Of a DNA stretch of 64,000 nucleotides, positions 53,383 to 64,000 are shown piece by piece. Source of the DNA: Roseiarcus sp963696665 (GTDB lineage Bacteria; Pseudomonadota; Alphaproteobacteria; Rhizobiales; Beijerinckiaceae); contig CAVOLE010000008.1 of the NCBI GenBank assembly GCA_963696665.1, positions 62,001-126,000 of the forward strand. Reading direction: 5' to 3'. Numbering within the stretch: position 1 is the stretch's first letter; each line of letters starts with the position of its first letter. A program made the position numbers and the translations under genes. The notes below the pieces were generated by a model. It worked only from the letters and a program-made list of their open reading frames with translations, was not told the origin of the DNA and ran no database searches.

Positions 53383-54605
53383 AGCGCTAGACCCCGAAGA
53401 AGCTTCGGCGCATCGCCGCCGGAGCCGCCCGCTTCCGCGATCAGCATGTCCTTGAGAGCGGGGGCGCGATCGACGATGCGAAGCCCAAGATCGCGCACAA
53501 AGCGCAGCGGCGCAAGATCGTTGGAAAAGAGGCGATTGAGGGCGTCGAGGCCGAGGCCGCTGGCCGCGACGTCGAAGCGCCGCTGACGCTGGTAGGCCGC
53601 AAGGGAGCCAAGCGCGCCGGGATCAAGGCCGAGCCGCATCTCGCCGACAACCGCCTCGGCGAGCGCGGCGACGTCGCGCAAGCCCAGGTTCAAACCCTGC
53701 CCTGCGACGGGATGGACGACATGGGCCGCATCGCCAACGAGCGCAAGACGCTCGGCGACAAAGCGCCGAGCGACCTGGAAGCGAAATGGAAAGGCTTCGA
53801 CGCGCGAGGCGAGCTTGATCTCGCCCAATTTCGGGGTGAAGCGATATTCAAGCTGACGCGTGAGATCCTCGGGGTCGAGAGCCAGCAGCGCCTCAGCGTC
53901 GGCGCGCCGCTCGTTCCAAACGATGCTCGACTGCCGGCCGGGAAGCGGCAGGATCGCAAACGGGCCCGCCGGCAGGAAATGCTGCTCCGCTCGCCCTTCG
54001 TGGTCGCGCTCGTGCGCGACCGTCGCCACCATGCCGGTCTGGTCATAATCCCAGCCGATGGTTCGGATATCGGCAAGCCCGCTCAGTTTCGAGCGCGCGC
54101 CGTCGGCGGCGACAGCCAGCCGCGCGCGCAACACGCGGCCATCGGAGAGCCCGATTTCAGCGACGCGCTTGCCCGCAGCCCAATGCGCGACGGACGCCGC
54201 CACGCGCTGAACCCCGAGCCGATCGCAAAGCGCGGAGAGCGCGCCGACGACATCGTCGTTGAACGCCATATGCGCAAGCGGCCCTGGCTCTTTCGCCTCG
54301 ATCTGAAGATGGGGCAAGCGCACCACGTCGCGCACGTCCCCATCCATGATCGCCATCGACAGGATCGGTTGCGCCTTTGGCGCGATCGTCTCCCAGGCGC
54401 CGACTTGGCTGAGCAAGCGGCGTGGCCCTTCGGCGATCGCGACCGTGCGCAAAGGAGGCGGGCTCCCCGCAGTCGGCGCCCCGGGGTCGACGACGGCGAT
54501 GGAGGCTCCCTGCCCCATCGCCTGCTTGATCGCGGCTGCGAGCGCCAATCCGTTCGCGCCGCCGCCGGCGATGACGACGTCGAAGATGGGAGCGGGTGCG
54601 GTCAC
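53379..54605 (-). CDS. UbiH/Coq6-family FAD monooxygenase
   Basis: A 408-aa flavoprotein hydroxylase of ubiquinone biosynthesis. FAD loop DVVIAGGGANGLALAAAI, the DG motif VAADGARSKLSG and the second FAD motif GDAAHVVHPVAGQGLNLGLRD. Probably membrane-associated. Which ring position it hydroxylates cannot be said. It shares the ATGA junction with the trans-sulfuration gene. Confidence 0.92.
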   Translation of the reverse strand: MTAPAPIFDVVIAGGGANGLALAAAIKQAMGQGASIAVVDPGAPTAGSPPPLRTVAIAEGPRRLLSQVGAWETIAPKAQPILSMAIMDGDVRDVVRLPHLQIEAKEPGPLAHMAFNDDVVGALSALCDRLGVQRVAASVAHWAAGKRVAEIGLSDGRVLRARLAVAADGARSKLSGLADIRTIGWDYDQTGMVATVAHERDHEGRAEQHFLPAGPFAILPLPGRQSSIVWNERRADAEALLALDPEDLTRQLEYRFTPKLGEIKLASRVEAFPFRFQVARRFVAERLALVGDAAHVVHPVAGQGLNLGLRDVAALAEAVVGEMRLGLDPGALGSLAAYQRQRRFDVAASGLGLDALNRLFSNDLAPLRFVRDLGLRIVDRAPALKDMLIAEAGGSGGDAPKLLRGLAL

Positions 54606-54869
54606 GAGCGGACGCCTCTTTCCGGCCTAGCGGGCGGATCGGAAGTCCCATATCGGGTCTTGGGCCGGGGCGCCATTTCTGAGTCCGGATTCCATCTTTT
54701 CAAGGCGTTGCGGCGCCAATTCCGGGTCGCCGAACGCAAGGCTCGATGCAGCCCGGAGGTAGGGCGCCGCTGCGTGGTGAACATCCATGGCCTGTGGGAA
54801 CCTATCCCCTCCTCGGTCGTTAGATTCGGATTCCGGCCTTGCGTCGGCTCTTAATTGCAGGAGGCTGTA

Positions 54870-55238
54870 ATGACTAAAGCCTTGATTTTCGCCCTTCTTT
54901 TCGCGGGGTTGCCGGCGGCGGCCTACGCCGAGGATAACGGCGGCGCCCTCGGCGCCATCGTACGGGCGCCGGGCGAGGCTGCGGCCGGCATCATCGGCGG
55001 CCTGACCGGAACGGAGGCTCCGCGGTTCCACCATTACGTCGTCCAGGAGAACGTCCCGTCTTACACTTGGGCGGAGCATCCTCGCGTCGTCGTCGGCGAC
55101 GTCCTGCCGGCCGAAGGCGTGGTGCTTCATCCGGTTCCGCGTGAATACGGCGTCACGAATTACCAATACACAGTCGTCGACAATACGCCCGTGCTGGTCG
55201 ATCCGGCGACGCGCAGGATAGTCGAGGTCGTTCCGTAA
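54870..55238 (+). CDS. DUF1236 exported protein
   Basis: A 122-aa protein with a signal peptide (MTKALIFALLFAGLPAAAYA). The end YQYTVVDNTPVLVDPATRRIVEVVP is the DUF1236 core. The middle AIVRAPGEAAAGIIGGLTG is Gly/Ala-rich. AGGAGG precedes ATG 54870. Function unknown. Confidence 0.85.
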   Translation: MTKALIFALLFAGLPAAAYAEDNGGALGAIVRAPGEAAAGIIGGLTGTEAPRFHHYVVQENVPSYTWAEHPRVVVGDVLPAEGVVLHPVPREYGVTNYQYTVVDNTPVLVDPATRRIVEVVP

Positions 55239-55335
55239 AAGAGCGGAGACCTTGGGGAGCGCCGGCGGCGTCAGTAGTCGGCGCGCCGGCGCCCGCTCTC
55301 ACAAGGACACGATTTCTGAGAGCCCGCGGCGCTGG

Positions 55336-56349
55336 TCAGTGATAGCCCAGATCGCCGCGCACCTTGCCGCGAAACACCCAATAGGACCAGCCGGTATACA
55401 TGAGGATGACCGGCAGCAGGAATAGCGTGCCGACGAGCAGGAAGGCTTGCGTCGAGGGCGACGACGCCGCGTCCCATAGGGTGAACTTGTAGGGCACGAT
55501 CAATGGGAAGAGGCTGATCGCGAGGCCGAGATAGGACATCACGAACAAGAGGACCGCGCCGATGAACGGGGCCGCCTCGGAGCGGTTGTTGAGCGACCGC
55601 CACACCCAGTACGCGATGAGCGCGGTCACGATCGGCACAGGCGCCAAAATCACGATATGAGGCCAGGAGAACCATCGCTGCGCGATCTCCGGCTTCGCCC
55701 AAGGCGTCCACAGGCTCACAAGCGCGATTCCGATCAGAACGCCGATCAGCGCCCGGCGCCCCAGCGCGCGCGCCCAATCCTGAAGCCCTCCTTCGGTCTT
55801 CAAGATCAGCCAGCCGGCGCCAAGCAGGCCATAGCCGAAGACTAATGCGACGCCAGTCAACAGCGAGAATGGCGTGAAGCAGTCGAATGAGCCGCCGGAG
55901 AAGTGACGCCCTTCCGTCTGAAAGCCTTGAATGAACGCGCCGAGCACAACGCCCTGCGCGAAGGCGCCGATGATAGAGCCGTAGTTGAAGGCGTGATCCC
56001 AGAAAGTCCGGTGCTCGGCGTCGCGGTAGCGAAACTCGAAAGCGACGCCGCGGAAGATGAGCGCCAGCAGCATCACGAGGATGGGAAAATAGACCGCGGG
56101 CAGGATGATCGCGAAGGCGAGCGGGAAAGCGGCCAAAAGCGCGATTCCGCCGAGCACGAGCCAGGTCTCGTTGCCGTCCCAGATGGGCGCGATCGAGTTC
56201 ATGACCAGGTTGCGCGAATCCCGGTCGGGCGCGAAGCCATAGAGGATGCCGACGCCCAGATCGAAGCCGTCCAAAAGCACATAGAGAAAGACGCCGAGCC
56301 CAAGCACGAGCGTCCAGATCGGGACGAAATCAAGAACGAGAGGGGTCAT
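55336..56349 (-). CDS. cioB: Cytochrome bd-type quinol oxidase subunit II (CIO type)
   Basis: A 337-aa membrane subunit with eight or so helices. Diagnostic LDGFDLGVGILYGFAPD, WDGNETWLVLGG, GVAFEFRYRD and the C-terminal LMYTGWSYWVFRGKVR. It overlaps the end of subunit I by 4 bp. Confidence 0.94.
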   Translation of the reverse strand: MTPLVLDFVPIWTLVLGLGVFLYVLLDGFDLGVGILYGFAPDRDSRNLVMNSIAPIWDGNETWLVLGGIALLAAFPLAFAIILPAVYFPILVMLLALIFRGVAFEFRYRDAEHRTFWDHAFNYGSIIGAFAQGVVLGAFIQGFQTEGRHFSGGSFDCFTPFSLLTGVALVFGYGLLGAGWLILKTEGGLQDWARALGRRALIGVLIGIALVSLWTPWAKPEIAQRWFSWPHIVILAPVPIVTALIAYWVWRSLNNRSEAAPFIGAVLLFVMSYLGLAISLFPLIVPYKFTLWDAASSPSTQAFLLVGTLFLLPVILMYTGWSYWVFRGKVRGDLGYH

Positions 56350-57744
56350 AGCCGTCGCCCCGCATCGGTCGCCGGGAGCGCCTGTACAGGTCTCGCCGGG
56401 CGTCCGCTCTCAATCGGCTCGGGTTCGACTGCGGCCTCGGTGGGGCCGGCTCGCACCAGCTTCACCATCAACGCGAAGCCGGCTGAAAACATGACAAGAT
56501 ATACGAGGCAGTAGCCGATCAGCGAAATGGTGACGTCAAGTCCTGTAAGCGACGGAGACACGGAGTCGCTCGTGCGCAGGAGCCCGTAGACCGTCCAGGG
56601 CTGACGGCCGACCTCGGTCGTCGCCCAGCCAGCTGTCACCGCTATGAAGCCGAGAGGGAGAGGCCAGCGTGCAGAGCCAGAGAAACCAGTCGGTGTGGAA
56701 GAGCTCGCCGCGCCAGCGCAACCACAGGCTGGCAACGACCATCGCCAGCATGACAAGTCCAATTCCCACCATGATGCGGAAGCCGAAGAACGGGATAATG
56801 ATCGGCGATGGACGCTCGTTGGCGGGCCAATCCTTGAGGCCACGCACAATTCCGTTAGGGTCATGGGTCAGAATCAGGCTGCCCAGGTCAGGGATCGCAA
56901 TGACGTCTCGGTCCGTCTCGGCCTTCTCGTCCGGGATGGCGAACAGATTGAGCGGGACGCGGCCATGCGTATCCCAGATCGCCTCGATCGCCGCCAACTT
57001 GGCCGGCTGATATTCGAGCGTGTTGAGGCCGTGCGCGTCGCCGAGCAGGAACTGAAGGGGCACGAGCACCGTGAGCAGCCACAGGGTCATCGAAAGCATG
57101 GTGCGCGCTTCCGAGACGAACCGTCCATGGCGCAGATACGAGGCCGCCACTCCGACGACGACGAAGCCGGTGGTGATGTAGACCGCAACCACGGTGTGGG
57201 AGAACCGGTAGGGGAATGAAGGATTGAAGATGATCTGCAGCCAATCCTTGGGAAGGAAGCGGCCGTTGACCATCTCGTAGCCGGCCGGGGTCTGCATCCA
57301 GCTGTTGGTGGCGAGGATCCAGAAAGTCGAAGAGAGCGTTCCGAGGGCGACCATCAACGCCGAGATGAAGTGCGCCCAGGGCGGCACGAGCTTGCGTCCG
57401 AACAAGAGCACGCCGAGGAAGGCCGCCTCCAGGAAGAAGGCGGTCAGCCCCTCATAGGCGAGCAGCGGCGAAATGACGTCGGCGGTAGCGTCGGAGAAAC
57501 GGCTCCAATTCGTGCCGAACTGAAACGGCATGACGATGCCGGAGACGACGCCCATGCCGAACGACACGGCAAATATCTTGATCCAAAAAGTCGAGATGCG
57601 AAGATAGATGTCGCGCCCGGTGACAAAACTGAGCCCCTCCATGACGGCGATGAAGGATGCCAAGCCCACTGTGAAGGCAGGCAGCAGGAAATGGAAGGCG
57701 ACGACCCAAGCGAATTGGATCCGGGATAAGACAACAGGATCCAT
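56346..57744 (-). CDS. cioA: Cytochrome bd-type quinol oxidase subunit I (CIO type, frameshifted)
   Basis: Haem-bearing subunit of about 465 aa. It starts MDPVVLSRIQFAWVVAFHFL with the first haem ligand region, then GDAHGLNTLEYQPAKLAAIE and a short quinol loop, typical of the cyanide-insensitive type. One extra T near 56655 breaks the frame after WFLWLCTLASP; corrected reading is LGFIAVTAGWATTEVGRQPWTVYGLLRT to DAGRRL at 56346. The continuous frame ends at 56536 in unrelated residues. Alternative oxidase for low oxygen or cyanide stress. Confidence 0.92.
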
Positions 57745-58038
57745 GCTTCTCGAGCCCCTCTCACTTAACCTCCAGCTCTTCGCATCGCACGCTGGGGTCG
57801 TGCGCTCCGCCCTCCGGAGCTAAGCGAAGCTAGCATGAACGGCCGGGGCTTGATCTGTGTCAAGGAAGCGGAGTCTGTTACGCATGCTTGTCGAGTATAA
57901 TCAGAGATGTGCGCCCAATCATTCGCATTAGGCCGCGCGGAATGCTGCGGCGCGTCGTCAAAGCCAGTCAAACCTCACGGCGCGCCCGGCCCCTCGCAAC
58001 ATTTGACGCGGCGTCGCCGAACAGCCATTTGTCCCGCC

Positions 58039-58767
58039 ATGGCCGACGTCTCCTTTCCCGCCGCGTTCGGCGCGGGCCTCATCTCCTTCATTTCACCTTG
58101 CGTGCTGCCGCTCGCGGCGCCGTATCTTTGTTATCTGGCGGGCGCGAGCGTCGAAGCTCTGGCCGACGAGAGCGAGACGAAGGCGAGGCGCGACATTCTC
58201 GTCACCGCGGTCTTGTTCGTGGCCGGGTTCTCGACCGTCTTCGTCGGCTTAGGCGCGACCGCGTCGGCGCTGGGGGGGCTGCTCAGACAATGGAGCCATG
58301 TTTTATCCATCGCGGCCGGGGTCGGCGTAATCTTGATGGGCCTGCATTTTCTTGGGGTCTTCCGAATCGGCGCGATGTTGCGCGAGAAGCGCGTCGAGAT
58401 CGAAAAGCCGGCCGGCCTGTGGAGCGCCTACCCGATGGGATTCGCCTTCGCGCTCGGCTGGACCCCATGCATCGGTCCAATCCTCGCCACCATTCTCGCC
58501 GTCGCCAGCAGTCGGGATACGGTCGCCAGCGGCGCGGCTCTGCTCGCCGTCTACAGCCTGGGCTTGGGGCTCCCCTTCATCCTCGCCGCCGCCGCGATCG
58601 GCCCATTCATCCGCGCGTCGCGCCATCTGCGGAAGCAATTCGGGCGGATCGAGAAGGCCGTCGGCGTGCTTCTCGTGGTCACCGGCGTCGCGTTCCTGAC
58701 CGGCGGTTTTCAGAGCGTTTCGATCTGGCTGATCGAGACATTCCCGCAGTTCAGTCAACTCGGATGA
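58039..58767 (+). CDS. ccdA: CcdA-family cytochrome c biogenesis protein
   Basis: A 242-aa six-helix membrane protein related to the DsbD core. The redox cysteines are in ISFISPCVLPLAAPYL and FALGWTPCIGPILATIL, both flanked by prolines as in CcdA. It passes reductant from thioredoxin across the membrane for haem attachment. It is divergent from cioAB. Start ATG 58039; the 294 bp upstream hold both promoters and no gene. Confidence 0.92.
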   Translation: MADVSFPAAFGAGLISFISPCVLPLAAPYLCYLAGASVEALADESETKARRDILVTAVLFVAGFSTVFVGLGATASALGGLLRQWSHVLSIAAGVGVILMGLHFLGVFRIGAMLREKRVEIEKPAGLWSAYPMGFAFALGWTPCIGPILATILAVASSRDTVASGAALLAVYSLGLGLPFILAAAAIGPFIRASRHLRKQFGRIEKAVGVLLVVTGVAFLTGGFQSVSIWLIETFPQFSQLG

Positions 58768-58782
58768 GACGGTGAAAAAAGA

Positions 58783-58804
58783 AACCCGCCGGGGACGGCG
58801 GGTT
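58783..58804 (+). terminator. ccdA terminator
   Basis: AACCCGCC (58783-58790) pairs with GGCGGGTT (58797-58804) across GGGGAC, 16 bp after the ccdA stop, with an A-run before it. The symmetric A/T flanks fit bidirectional use also for livK, which ends at 58862. Confidence 0.7.
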
Positions 58805-58861
58805 GCTCATTCAGGATAATGCCTTGGCTGCCAGGCGCTAATCGCCGCGCAGCCGGGCGAT

Positions 58862-59984
58862 TTAAGACTTGTTCTGCACGTAGGAGATCTTGCCGTCGGG
58901 AGCCTTTTCCCAAGTGTACCAGACGTAGTCGACGCTGGTCCGGTCGCCCTTCTTGTCATAGGCGATCGGGCCGATGACGGTGTTGAAGGTCATGCCCGAA
59001 TGCATGACTTCCGCGACCTTCTTAGGATCGAGCGACTTCGCCTTCTCTGCGGCCTGCTTGATGATCTGGACCGCTGCGTAGGAATAGAGCGTATAGGCTT
59101 CCGGATCGAAGTTCTTCGCCTTGAATTCCGCAACGATGGCCTTGGCCGCCGGGTTGTTTCTAGGGTCGGGACCGAACGACATCAGGGTCCCTTCGACGCC
59201 GGGTCCGCCGATCGAAGCGAACTCGTTATCGGTGATGCCGTCGCCGGAGATCATGACAGTTTTCATGCCCTGGTCGCGCATCTGGCGAATGATGAGGCCG
59301 CCCTCGGTATGCAGGCCGCCCCACATCAGATAGTCGGCGCCCGATTCCTTGATCTTGGAGACGATCGCCGAATAGTCCTTCTCGCCGGTGTTGACGCCTT
59401 CGTAGAGGACTTCTTTGATCCCGAACTTGTGCATGTTGTTGAGCGCGGCGTCGGCAAGGCCCTTGCCGTAGGTCGTCTTGTCGTGGACGACCGCGATCTT
59501 CTTGCCCTTGAGCTTGTCGCGGGCGAGTTCGGCCCACAGCATGCCCTGCTGGTCATCCCGCCCGCAGGTGCGGAATATGTCCCAGTAGCCTCGGTCGGTG
59601 ACCTTCGGGTTCGTGGCCGAAGGCGTGATCATCAGAATACCGTTCTCCTTATAAACGTCGGAGGCCGGGATGGTCACGCCGGAGTTGAACGGACCAACGA
59701 CAAACTTGACGCCGTCGCCGACGAACTTGTTGGCGACCGAAACACCCTGTTTCGGATCGGACACATCGTCGCCCTGTTCCAAGGTGATTTGCTGGCCGAG
59801 AATGCCGCCGGCCTTGTTGATGTCGTCGACCGCCTGCGTCGTCGCCCTGGACGAGCTGCGCGCCAAAGGCGGCGTTCGGACCGGTGATCGGCCCAGTCAC
59901 AGCCATCTTGATCTGCGCGCTGGCGGCGCCCGAGAACGCCAAGGCCGCAAGCAGCGCGACCCCAGACAACCAATGTTTAGTCAT
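58862..59984 (-). CDS. livK: Branched-chain amino-acid binding protein LivK (frameshifted)
   Basis: Periplasmic binding protein of about 373 aa. It begins MTKHWLSGVALLAALAFSGA, signal peptide ending ASAQ, then KMAVTGPITGPNAAFGAQLVQGD. One extra base near 59846 breaks the frame; it continues TQAVDDINKAGGILGQQITLEQ and VVGPFNSGVTIPASDVY, NDEF-type specificity block GITDNEFASIGGPG, to SYVQNKS. Last gene of the operon livHMGF-DUF6867-livK. Confidence 0.92.
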
Positions 59985-60133
59985 TCTTTTTCTCCCATAA
60001 GTTGCGGGCGCCTGGCCCTCCCTGACGCCCGTTGGCAGAAGGCAATTCCACCTCGTGCGCCGATCCTTTCCCTTTTTCTGGTCAAGAGTCACCTTAAAAA
60101 ACACAAAGATTTGACCGGCCAAGGGGCGCGCGC

Positions 60134-60490
60134 TCAGCCATTTTCTTTCGCGCGCCAGTTCAGTCCAGAACTTTCGTAAGCCCAGGAATATTGGGTAGCC
60201 ATCTGTGTCGCCCGCATGGCCCTATAGCCGAGCGCGGCCACGACCATTGTCCAGACGCAGGCGCTGATGAAGAGAGGGAGCGACAGCAGCGGCTCGCCAT
60301 AAAGCGCGTAGTGAAGAAAGCGCACGCCTGCGGCGAGAAAGATCATATAGGGCGCGAGCATCACCAGCGGCCTCCAGGTCTTGGCGATCGCCCTTCCGGT
60401 CGCCCAGGCGCCCGCCCCGCCCAAGATCAGGGTGATGAGGATGAAGGTGAACAGGCCGTAAGGCGAATCCGACCACAGGATCCCGCCCAT
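60134..60490 (-). CDS. DUF6867-like membrane protein of the liv operon
   Basis: A 118-aa protein with three hydrophobic segments (FTFILITLILGGAGAWATG, LVMLAPYMIFLAAGVRFL, LPLFISACVWTMVVAALGYRA). Small proteins of this type sit inside liv operons of alphaproteobacteria. Its ATG overlaps the livF stop. It may be an accessory subunit of the transporter; function unknown. Confidence 0.75.
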   Translation of the reverse strand: MGGILWSDSPYGLFTFILITLILGGAGAWATGRAIAKTWRPLVMLAPYMIFLAAGVRFLHYALYGEPLLSLPLFISACVWTMVVAALGYRAMRATQMATQYSWAYESSGLNWRAKENG

Positions 60491-61233
60491 CAATGTCCCC
60501 CCTCGAGATAGGCCGCGCGCACCTCGGGCCGCGCCAACAACTCGGCGCCGTCGCCTTGCATCGTGATCGCGCCATTGACCATCACATAGCCGCGATGGGC
60601 GAGCTTCAGCGCATGAAAGGCGTTCTGCTCGACCAGGAAAACAGTCAGGCCCTCGCTCTTATTGAGTTCGGCGATCACCTCGAAGATCTGTTTGACCACC
60701 AGCGGCGCAAGTCCGAGCGAAGGCTCGTCGAGGAGCAGCAACCGAGGCCGACTCATCAGCGCGCGCGCAATGGCCAGCATCTGCTGTTCGCCGCCCGATA
60801 GCGTTCCTCCGCGCTGCGGCGCGCGCTCTTTCAAGCGCGGAAAAAGCGCGAACATGCGTTGAAGATCTTCGTCAAAATAGGCGAAATTGTTGATCGACGC
60901 GCCCATCTGCAGGTTCTCGAACACCGTCATGCGCGGAAAGATGCGCCGTCCTTCCGGCGACTGGGCGATCGAAAGGCGTGCGATCATGTGCGTCGGCAAG
61001 CTGGTGATGTCGTGACCGTCGAACGTGATCCGCCCGCGGCGCGCCCGCGGCGCGCCGAAAATCGTCATCATCGTGGTCGACTTGCCGGCGCCGTTGGCCC
61101 CGATCAGGGTGACGATTTCACCCTTGTTGACATCGATGTCGACGCCTCGGAGCGCCTGGATTTTCCCATAGAAAGTTTCGATGCCCCGGAGTTGCAGGAG
61201 CGGCGTGAGCGGGGAAGCGCCCGCCACGCTCAT
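60490..61233 (-). CDS. livF: Branched-chain amino-acid ABC transporter ATPase LivF
   Basis: A 247-aa ATPase: Walker A GANGAGKST, QSPEGRRIFPRMTV typical of LivF, signature LSGGEQQMLAIAR, Walker B LLLLDEPSLGLAP. Overlaps livG by 4 bp. Second, complete liv operon of the window. Confidence 0.95.
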   Translation of the reverse strand: MSVAGASPLTPLLQLRGIETFYGKIQALRGVDIDVNKGEIVTLIGANGAGKSTTMMTIFGAPRARRGRITFDGHDITSLPTHMIARLSIAQSPEGRRIFPRMTVFENLQMGASINNFAYFDEDLQRMFALFPRLKERAPQRGGTLSGGEQQMLAIARALMSRPRLLLLDEPSLGLAPLVVKQIFEVIAELNKSEGLTVFLVEQNAFHALKLAHRGYVMVNGAITMQGDGAELLARPEVRAAYLEGGH

Positions 61234-62138
61234 TGCTCCAGCTCCTTTATTTGTTCGACTTCCTCCTCGTCTTCGACGCCGAGATAGGCGGCGATCACTT
61301 TCGGATCGGCGCGCACTTCTTCCGGCGTGCCGTCGGCGATCTTCACCCCGTAGTCGAGCACCACCACGTGATCGGAGATTTGCATGACGACCGACATGTC
61401 ATGCTCGATCAGGAGCACCGAGGTGTTGTGGTCGGCGCGGATCGACCGCAAGAGCGCATTGAGATCCGCCGATTCGCGCGGGTTCAAGCCAGCCGCCGGT
61501 TCATCCAGGCAAAGAAGGACTGGATCGGTGCACATGGCGCGGGCGATTTCGAGGCGGCGCTGGGCGCCATAGGGCAACTCGCCGGCCGGGTCGTCAGCCC
61601 GGTCCGTGAGCTCGATCTTGTTCAGCCAGTATTTTGCCCGCTCAATCGTCTCGGCTTCTTTCCGGCGATAGCTCGGGGCGCCGATGAGACCCAGCACGGT
61701 CAGGCCGCTTGCGAGCATGAGCGCATTGTGATGGGCGACCAGCAGGTTCTCAAGCGTGGTCATGCCCTGGAAAAGGCGGATGTTCTGAAAGGTGCGCGCG
61801 ACCCGCGCCTTGCGGGCGATCTCATGGTCGGGCATTCGCTCGAGCAGAAACAGTTCGCCATTCGCCGTCGTCGCATGCCGGCCGCTCGAACGGGTGACGG
61901 CTGCTATGTCCTCCGGGGTCGCGACGCCGTCGCGGGCGAGCGCAAGCCGACCCTCGGTCGGCTTGTAGAAGCCGGTGACGCAATTGAAGACCGTCGTCTT
62001 GCCTGCGCCATTCGGGCCAATGAGCGCGGTAATGTCTCCCCGTCCGACCGAAAAGCTGAAGGCGTTCACAGCGACGAGGCCGCCGAATCGCATGGTAAGG
62101 TTTTCGACGGCGAGCAGCGGGCCGGTCTGCCAGTTCAT
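61230..62138 (-). CDS. livG: Branched-chain amino-acid ABC transporter ATPase LivG
   Basis: A 302-aa ATPase: Walker A GPNGAGKTT, the LivG segment VARTFQNIRLFQGMTTLENLL, signature LPYGAQRRLEIAR, Walker B LLCLDEPAAGLNP. An extra tail ends EDEEEVEQIKELEQ, acidic and longer than usual. It starts directly after the livM stop. Confidence 0.95.
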   Translation of the reverse strand: MNWQTGPLLAVENLTMRFGGLVAVNAFSFSVGRGDITALIGPNGAGKTTVFNCVTGFYKPTEGRLALARDGVATPEDIAAVTRSSGRHATTANGELFLLERMPDHEIARKARVARTFQNIRLFQGMTTLENLLVAHHNALMLASGLTVLGLIGAPSYRRKEAETIERAKYWLNKIELTDRADDPAGELPYGAQRRLEIARAMCTDPVLLCLDEPAAGLNPRESADLNALLRSIRADHNTSVLLIEHDMSVVMQISDHVVVLDYGVKIADGTPEEVRADPKVIAAYLGVEDEEEVEQIKELEQ

Positions 62139-63590
<1,452 letters not shown>

Positions 63591-63593
63591 TCC

Positions 63594-64000
63594 TCAGACC
63601 TTCTCGACTTCCGGCCTGCCGAGAATGCCCGAAGGCATGAAGATCAAGGTGATCGCCAGGATCATGAACGCGGCCACATCCTTGTAGTCCGTGGTGAAGT
63701 AGGACGACCAGAACACTTCGATGAGGCCGATCAGGAGCCCGCCTAGCACCGCTCCGGGCAACGAGCCGATGCCTCCGAGCACGGCGGCGGTGAACGCCTT
63801 GACCCCCGGGACGAACCCGTCGGAGAAATTCACCACGCCATAGTAGATCACGAACATGACGCCGGCGACCGCCGCCAGAGCGGCGCCGATCACGAAGGTG
63901 ATCGAAATCGTCGCGTCGACGTCGATGCCGAGCAGCGCCGCCATCTTGCGGTCCTGCTCGCAGGCGCGCTGCGCCCGCCCGAGCGAGGTGAATCGAACAA
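63594..64000 (-). CDS. livH: Branched-chain amino-acid ABC permease LivH (C-terminal part)
   Basis: The 134 C-terminal residues of LivH, running off the window. RFTSLGRAQRACEQDRKMAALLGIDV is the conserved coupling loop, then FTAAVLGGIGSLPGAVLGGLLIGL and the end PSGILGRPEVEKV. First visible gene of the second liv operon. Confidence 0.94.
   Translation of the reverse strand, partial: VRFTSLGRAQRACEQDRKMAALLGIDVDATISITFVIGAALAAVAGVMFVIYYGVVNFSDGFVPGVKAFTAAVLGGIGSLPGAVLGGLLIGLIEVFWSSYFTTDYKDVAAFMILAITLIFMPSGILGRPEVEKV

Noticed and set aside
54627..55166. Minus-strand frame opposite the DUF1236 gene
   Set aside because: Overlaps a gene with signal peptide, ribosome site and known domain; composition is that of a shadow frame.

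Overview
The window is GC-rich alphaproteobacterial chromosome with dense gene packing, long antisense shadow frames and ATGA-type overlaps. A DivL homologue with tyrosine in the H-box, a TsaE/phosphotransferase fusion, hslVU, a CIO-type bd oxidase and branched-chain amino-acid (liv) operons point to Hyphomicrobiales, perhaps the Beijerinckiaceae/Methylocystaceae side. That placement is inference; no methane or methanol oxidation genes lie here.

Layout. 1-7.4 kb (minus strand): murC (cut by the window edge), a MurU-like nucleotidyltransferase, a tsaE-amgK-like fusion, divL, trpS and an ACT-domain protein. 7.4-13.7 kb is a scarred stretch: a toxin-antitoxin pair with a broken toxin, a detached copy of the hslU 3' end, intact hslU and hslV, a PHP phosphoesterase, and a duplicated sulfur/redox module (carboxymuconolactone decarboxylase-like, rhodanese, DUF302) whose left copy carries a scrap of guaD. 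13.7-24.7 kb: purine catabolism (guaD and a puuE-uraD fusion), an enoyl-CoA hydratase, vapB with a broken vapC, a threonine-synthase-like enzyme, a LysR regulator, two exported unknowns, rpsT, DUF3297 and a cytochrome P450. 25-31.6 kb: kdsD, galU and galE (sugar-nucleotide supply), then livGFHM without a binding protein. 32-33.6 kb is an IS1182-type insertion sequence. 33.6-38.6 kb: a DUF4105 protein, a tandem pair of unrecognised membrane proteins, DUF1344, a Tat-exported isoaspartyl methyltransferase-like protein and a dienelactone-hydrolase-like enzyme. A tRNA-Arg(CCG) gene is followed by the wreck of an ectoine/hydroxyectoine catabolism cluster (eutB, doeA, ehuA remnants). 41-50 kb: an ftsH paralogue, a His/Gly-rich exported protein, galT, galK, murJ and a PQQ-type beta-propeller protein. 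50.2-50.5 kb is an AT-rich island with a possible small CxxC protein and a 56-bp palindrome carrying five CTAG sites about one helical turn apart. 50.5-64 kb: a repeat-rich exported protein, a trans-sulfuration enzyme, a UbiH-type hydroxylase, DUF1236, cioBA, ccdA and a complete second liv operon running off the right edge.

Working together: galE/galT/galK/galU form a Leloir-type galactose and nucleotide-sugar route, with kdsD (KDO) and murJ (lipid II flipping) serving the envelope. MurC plus the AmgK/MurU-like pair suggest muropeptide synthesis and recycling. guaD and puuE-uraD are steps of purine nitrogen scavenging.

Caution: at least a dozen genes, some probably essential (murJ, livK, cioA, ftsH), are broken only by single-base indels that restore a textbook protein when corrected. 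Many may be sequencing or assembly errors. The ectoine cluster and the hslU and guaD fragments carry deletions, a nonsense codon or diverged copies, and are real decay.
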